Below are positions 6,383 through 9,201 of a DNA stretch of 9,201 nucleotides, piece after piece (position 1 is the first letter of the stretch; every line of letters begins with the position of its first letter). Under the pieces are notes generated by a model. That model made no database searches. It was not told where the DNA came from and saw only the letters and a list, made by a program, of their open reading frames with translations. The DNA comes from Geobacteraceae bacterium (lineage in GTDB: Bacteria > Desulfobacterota > Desulfuromonadia > Geobacterales > Geobacteraceae). A program made the translations under genes and the position numbers. The stretch lies in contig JAAZOO010000468.1 in assembly GCA_012797715.1 (NCBI GenBank), forward strand, positions 1-9,201. The letters run 5' to 3'.

Positions 6383-6450
6383 CCTTCGCGGGACCTCCAT
6401 GCGAAGGAGGAAACATCACAGGCAGAGAATTTTTTTTTCGGAGCACCCGC
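6383..6450 (+). promoter_or_regulatory. Structured leader of argB with stranded Shine-Dalgarno and T9 tract
   Basis: AAGGAGG (6404-6410) is an ideal Shine-Dalgarno sequence but lies 40 nt before the argB ATG. It can be hidden in two competing hairpins: CCTTCGC (6383-6389) with GCGAAGG (6401-6407), or CCTCC (6394-6398) with GGAGG (6406-6410). Nine T residues follow at 6430-6438, without a stable hairpin directly before them. The working ribosome binding site for argB is more likely GGAG (6440-6443), 7 nt before the ATG. The design allows leader control, but no ligand or regulator is evident. Confidence 0.4.
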
Positions 6451-7329
6451 ATGCAGAAACTCATAGAAAAGGCAAACACCCTGCTGGAGGCCCTTCCGTA
6501 CATCAGGCGCTTCAGCGGCAAGACCATCGTGATCAAGTACGGCGGACACGCCATGTCCGACGAGGCCCTGAAGCGCTCCTTTGCGCTGGACATCATCCTC
6601 CTCAAGTACATCGGCATCAACCCGGTCATCGTCCACGGCGGCGGTCCCCAGATCAACGAGACCCTGAAGCGCTACGGCATCGTCTCCGAGTTCGTGCGGG
6701 GCATGCGGGTCACCGACGCGGCGACCATGGGGGTGGTGGAGATGGTGCTCACCGGCCAGGTGAACCGGGAGGTGGTGGGGTACATCAACCGGCACGGCGG
6801 CAAGGCCGTGGGGCTGTCCGGCAAGGACGGCGGCCTCCTCCTGTGCGAGAAGCTCCTCCAGGAACTGGCCGGCGAAGACGGAACGATGGAGAGTGTCGAT
6901 ATGGGGTTCGTGGGGAAGATTCTGAGAGTTGACCCCACCATCATCGAGACTCTGGAAAAGGAGCGTTTCATCCCGGTAATCGCGCCCATCGGCGTGGGAG
7001 CGGGGGGGGAGAGCTACAATATCAATGCCGACCTGGTGGCGGGAAAGATCGCCGGGGCGCTCAAGGCCGAAAAACTGATACTCCTGACCGACGTGTCGGG
7101 AGTCAAGGACAGGGACGGGAATCTCCTCACCAGCATACACCTGCCCGAGGTCCCCCGCCTCATCGACGACGGCGTGATCACCGGCGGCATGATCCCCAAG
7201 GTGACATGCTGTGTTGAGGCCCTTCAGGAAGGGATCGGCAAGGCCCACATCATCGACGGGCGGGTGGAGCATGCCGTGCTGCTCGAAATTTTCACCGATG
7301 TGGGTATAGGAACGGAGATACGATCATGA
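6451..7329 (+). CDS. argB: Acetylglutamate kinase
   Basis: This 292-residue protein is N-acetyl-L-glutamate kinase, the second step of arginine synthesis, which phosphorylates N-acetylglutamate with ATP in the cytoplasm. Amino-acid-kinase motifs are present: VIKYGGHAM (27-35), HGGGPQI (62-68), GLSGKDG (121-127), YNINAD (189-194), LLTDVSGV (211-218) and GGMIPK (245-250). The N-terminal helix (1-21) and the C-terminal segment with His274, Glu279 and FTDVGIGTE (281-289) match arginine-inhibited hexameric enzymes such as those of Thermotoga and Pseudomonas, not the shorter E. coli type. Feedback control by arginine is therefore inferred. The ATG at 6451 has GGAG 7 nt upstream. No ATG, GTG or TTG occurs in frame back to the stop at 6295. 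Its TGA overlaps the argD ATG. Confidence 0.98.
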   Translation: MQKLIEKANTLLEALPYIRRFSGKTIVIKYGGHAMSDEALKRSFALDIILLKYIGINPVIVHGGGPQINETLKRYGIVSEFVRGMRVTDAATMGVVEMVLTGQVNREVVGYINRHGGKAVGLSGKDGGLLLCEKLLQELAGEDGTMESVDMGFVGKILRVDPTIIETLEKERFIPVIAPIGVGAGGESYNINADLVAGKIAGALKAEKLILLTDVSGVKDRDGNLLTSIHLPEVPRLIDDGVITGGMIPKVTCCVEALQEGIGKAHIIDGRVEHAVLLEIFTDVGIGTEIRS

Positions 7330-8516
7330 ATTCCCGGGAATGGATGGAAAAGGCGGACAAATACATCATGAGGAATTACGGCAGGTACCCGATAGTCGCG
7401 GCCCGAGGAAAAGGGTGCCGGCTGTGGGACGCCGATGGCAAGGAATACCTGGATTTTCTGGCAGGCATCGCGGTCAACAATCTCGGCCACTGCCATCCGC
7501 GGGTGGTGGAAGCGCTCCGGAAACAGGCCGGGGAGCTGATCCACTGCTCCAACCTCTACCACATCCCCCCCCAGATTGAGCTTGCCGAGCTCCTCTGCGA
7601 GAACTCCTTCGCGGACAAGGCCTTTTTCTGCAACAGCGGGGCCGAGGCCAACGAGGCCGCCATCAAGCTGGCGCGCAAGTACAGCCGGGAAAAATACGGG
7701 CCGGAGCGTTTCGAGATCATCACCGCGTCCGAATCCTTCCACGGCCGCACCATGGCGACCCTCTCCGCAACGGGCCAGGAGAAGATTCAGCGCTTTTTTG
7801 ATCCGCTCCTGCACGGATTCACCCACGTTCCCTACAACGACGCGGAGGCCCTGGAAAAGGCCGTCACCTCCCGCACCTGCGCGGTGATGCTGGAGCCGAT
7901 ACAGGGGGAGAGCGGGGTAAACGTGCCGTCCGCGGACTACTTCCGGGAGATTCGCCGCATCTGCGACAGGCATTCCGTACTCCTCATCTTCGACGAGGTC
8001 CAGGTGGGGATGGGAAGGACCGGGCACCTGTTCGCCTACGAACATTTCGGGGTTGAGCCCGACATCATGACCCTTGCCAAGGCACTGGCGGGCGGCGCGC
8101 CCATCGGCGCCATGCTCACCAGGGACGAGTTCGCCTCTGCCTTCACCCCCGGCAGCCACGGCTCCACCTTCGGCGGGAATCCTCTGGTTACTGCCGCAGC
8201 GGTTGCCGCAGTACAGGTTATTGCGGAAGAGGGGTTCCTACGCCGCGTGCTGGAGATGGGGAACTACCTGCGGGACAGGCTGGGAGAGCTGAAGGGAAGA
8301 TACCCCTTCATCACCGAGGTGCGGGGCATCGGCCTCATGGTGGGTATGGGGCTCTCCATTCCGGGTGCCGACATCATCCGCAAGGGACACGAGCGCGGGC
8401 TCCTGCTCAACTGTACCCACGACACGGTCCTCCGCTTCGTACCGCCCCTGGTGGTGACCAGGGAGGAAATCGACGAGATGATGATGATCCTTGACGGGAT
8501 CCTGGTGGAGATATAG
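7326..8516 (+). CDS. argD: Acetylornithine aminotransferase
   Basis: This 396-residue protein is a class III, PLP-dependent aminotransferase that converts N-acetylglutamate 5-semialdehyde to N-acetylornithine with glutamate as amino donor, the fourth step of arginine synthesis. Key elements are NSGAEANEAA (103-112, cofactor phosphate region), SFHGRTM (137-143), the PLP-binding Asp223 in IFDEVQVGMGRTG (221-233), Lys252 in TLAKALAGG (the Schiff-base lysine) and STFGGNPL (280-287). Length and motifs fit ArgD; related enzymes also act on succinylornithine or succinyldiaminopimelate, so a double role in lysine synthesis is possible. Its ATG overlaps the argB stop by 4 nt (ATGA), with GGAG at 7314-7317, so translation is probably coupled. 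Its position between argB and argF supports the arginine role. Confidence 0.97.
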   Translation: MNSREWMEKADKYIMRNYGRYPIVAARGKGCRLWDADGKEYLDFLAGIAVNNLGHCHPRVVEALRKQAGELIHCSNLYHIPPQIELAELLCENSFADKAFFCNSGAEANEAAIKLARKYSREKYGPERFEIITASESFHGRTMATLSATGQEKIQRFFDPLLHGFTHVPYNDAEALEKAVTSRTCAVMLEPIQGESGVNVPSADYFREIRRICDRHSVLLIFDEVQVGMGRTGHLFAYEHFGVEPDIMTLAKALAGGAPIGAMLTRDEFASAFTPGSHGSTFGGNPLVTAAAVAAVQVIAEEGFLRRVLEMGNYLRDRLGELKGRYPFITEVRGIGLMVGMGLSIPGADIIRKGHERGLLLNCTHDTVLRFVPPLVVTREEIDEMMMILDGILVEI

Positions 8517-8530
8517 CACTATCAGCGGTC

Positions 8531-8551
8531 CGTCCGGATGGTTCGTCCGGA
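8531..8551. repeat. 8-bp direct repeat with hairpin potential after argD
   Basis: CGTCCGGA occurs at 8531-8538 and 8544-8551, separated by TGGTT. CCGGA (8534-8538) can also pair with TCCGG (8546-8550), and AGCG (8524-8527) with CGCT (8554-8557) as an outer stem. It starts shortly after the argD stop and is followed by TTTATT, so it might be a weak termination or mRNA-processing element. Confidence 0.4.
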
Positions 8552-8574
8552 GGCGCTGTTTATTCCTGACATCA

Positions 8575-8597
8575 GGGCGCATGCCGTGCGCCCCTAC
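8575..8597 (-). repeat. Single REP-like unit between argD and argF
   Basis: GGGCGCA (8575-8581) and TGCGCCC (8587-8593) form a 7-bp hairpin with a 5-nt loop, followed by CTAC (8594-8597). Read on the minus strand, this is a GTAG foot followed by the hairpin. Its first 12 bases on that strand, GTAGGGGCGCAC, are identical to 559-570 of the REPIN before recA, so both belong to one repeat family. It lies 26 nt before the argF start, within the probable argBDF transcript. Confidence 0.7.
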
Positions 8598-8622
8598 CTT
8601 GCCGATAACAGAGGGATACCAC

Positions 8623-9201
8623 ATGAAAAAGGATTTTCTGGCGCTCCATGGATTTTCCAAAAAGGAACTGGACGGTCTCTTCGATCTGGCGCTCGACCTG
8701 AAGAAGAAACAGAAGAACGGCGACAAGCACCACATCCTCAAGGGGAAGACCCTGGCCATGATCTTCGAGAAGTCTTCCACCAGGACCCGCGTATCCTTCG
8801 AGGTGGGGATCTACCAGCTGGGCGGCCACGGACTGTTCATCTCCTCAGCAACCTCCCAGATGGGGCGCGGCGAGCCCATCAAGGACACGGCCCGCACCCT
8901 GTCCCGCTACTGCGACGGCATCATGATCCGGACCTACGGCCAGGAGATCGTGGAAGAGCTGGCCCGGTACAGCACGATTCCCGTCATCAACGGTCTCACC
9001 GACCTCTTCCACCCCTGCCAGGTCATGGCGGACCTCATGACCGTCATCGAGCACAAGGGAGGCTACAAGGGGCTCAAGTTCTCCTGGGTGGGCGACGGCA
9101 ACAACATGGCCAACACCTGGATCGAGGCGGCGGCCATCTTCGGCTTCGACCTGACTCTCGCCTGCCCCAAGGGATACCAGCCCGATGCCGGGGTCCTGGA
9201 A
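8623..9201 (+). CDS. argF: Ornithine carbamoyltransferase (partial, 3' end outside window)
   Basis: The frame is open from the ATG at 8623 to the window end, giving 193 residues of a protein usually about 300-330 long. It joins carbamoyl phosphate to ornithine to make citrulline, the sixth step of arginine synthesis. The carbamoyl-phosphate-binding motif SSTRTRVSFE (51-60), IRTYG (102-106) and HPCQ (130-133) identify the transcarbamoylase family. The length of the spacing and the neighbouring argB and argD favour ornithine over aspartate carbamoyltransferase. The ornithine-binding SMG loop and the HCLP motif would lie beyond the window. GAGGG (8611-8615) sits 7 nt before the ATG. The 106-nt gap after argD holds a REP-like unit, so argF may be read through from argBD or have its own promoter. 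Confidence 0.96.
   Translation, partial: MKKDFLALHGFSKKELDGLFDLALDLKKKQKNGDKHHILKGKTLAMIFEKSSTRTRVSFEVGIYQLGGHGLFISSATSQMGRGEPIKDTARTLSRYCDGIMIRTYGQEIVEELARYSTIPVINGLTDLFHPCQVMADLMTVIEHKGGYKGLKFSWVGDGNNMANTWIEAAAIFGFDLTLACPKGYQPDAGVLE

Noticed and set aside
6399..6932. Open frame starting ATG at 6399, right by the AAGGAGG
   Set aside because: It runs out of frame through argB, gives a low-complexity Arg/His/Gly-rich product, and its ATG lies before the Shine-Dalgarno sequence rather than after it.
1..9201. CRISPR array, tRNA or rRNA gene, insertion sequence or prophage
   Set aside because: No regularly spaced repeats, cloverleaf-like segments, rRNA sequence, transposase or phage genes were seen. 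The gaps are short and hold only small palindromes and repeats.

Overview
This window is a dense, plus-strand stretch of bacterial core genome, and every supported gene reads left to right. The high G+C content and the gene order cinA-recA-pilT-recX-alaS-argB-argD-argF point to a member of the Geobacteraceae (Desulfuromonadales, formerly Deltaproteobacteria), because I recall this arrangement from Geobacter-type genomes. The species cannot be fixed from the sequence alone. There are no rRNA or tRNA genes, insertion sequences, phage genes or CRISPR arrays.

Layout. Positions 1-552 hold the 3' end of cinA (CinA/PncC family). A 233-bp gap (553-785) carries a REPIN-type double palindrome, further small palindromes and the likely recA promoter. 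recA (786-1802), a PilT-family retraction ATPase gene (1806-2969) and recX (2947-3426) are packed tightly enough to be one transcription unit. A 158-bp gap with a 12-bp tandem repeat precedes alaS (3585-6212). A 238-bp gap with several hairpins and a T9 tract leads to the arginine genes: argB (6451-7329), argD (7326-8516, ATGA overlap with argB) and argF (from 8623, cut by the window end). A second REP-like unit lies between argD and argF.

How the genes work together. RecA and RecX form the recombinase and its modulator; cinA and alaS are their common genomic neighbours in many bacteria. The type IV pilus ATPase gene sits inside this recombination cluster. ArgB, ArgD and ArgF are the second, fourth and sixth steps of arginine synthesis (acetylglutamate kinase, acetylornithine aminotransferase, ornithine carbamoyltransferase). 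The ArgB N-terminal helix suggests that arginine feeds back on the pathway at the enzyme level.

I see no clear candidate for a wholly new multi-gene system. The unusual material is in the gaps: a REPIN and a solo REP sharing a 12-mer, a symmetrical element at the recA promoter, a structured argB leader with a strong but stranded Shine-Dalgarno sequence, and a tandem repeat before alaS. The pilT gene inside recA-recX, with a divergent AIRNLIRE region, is the most notable coding feature.
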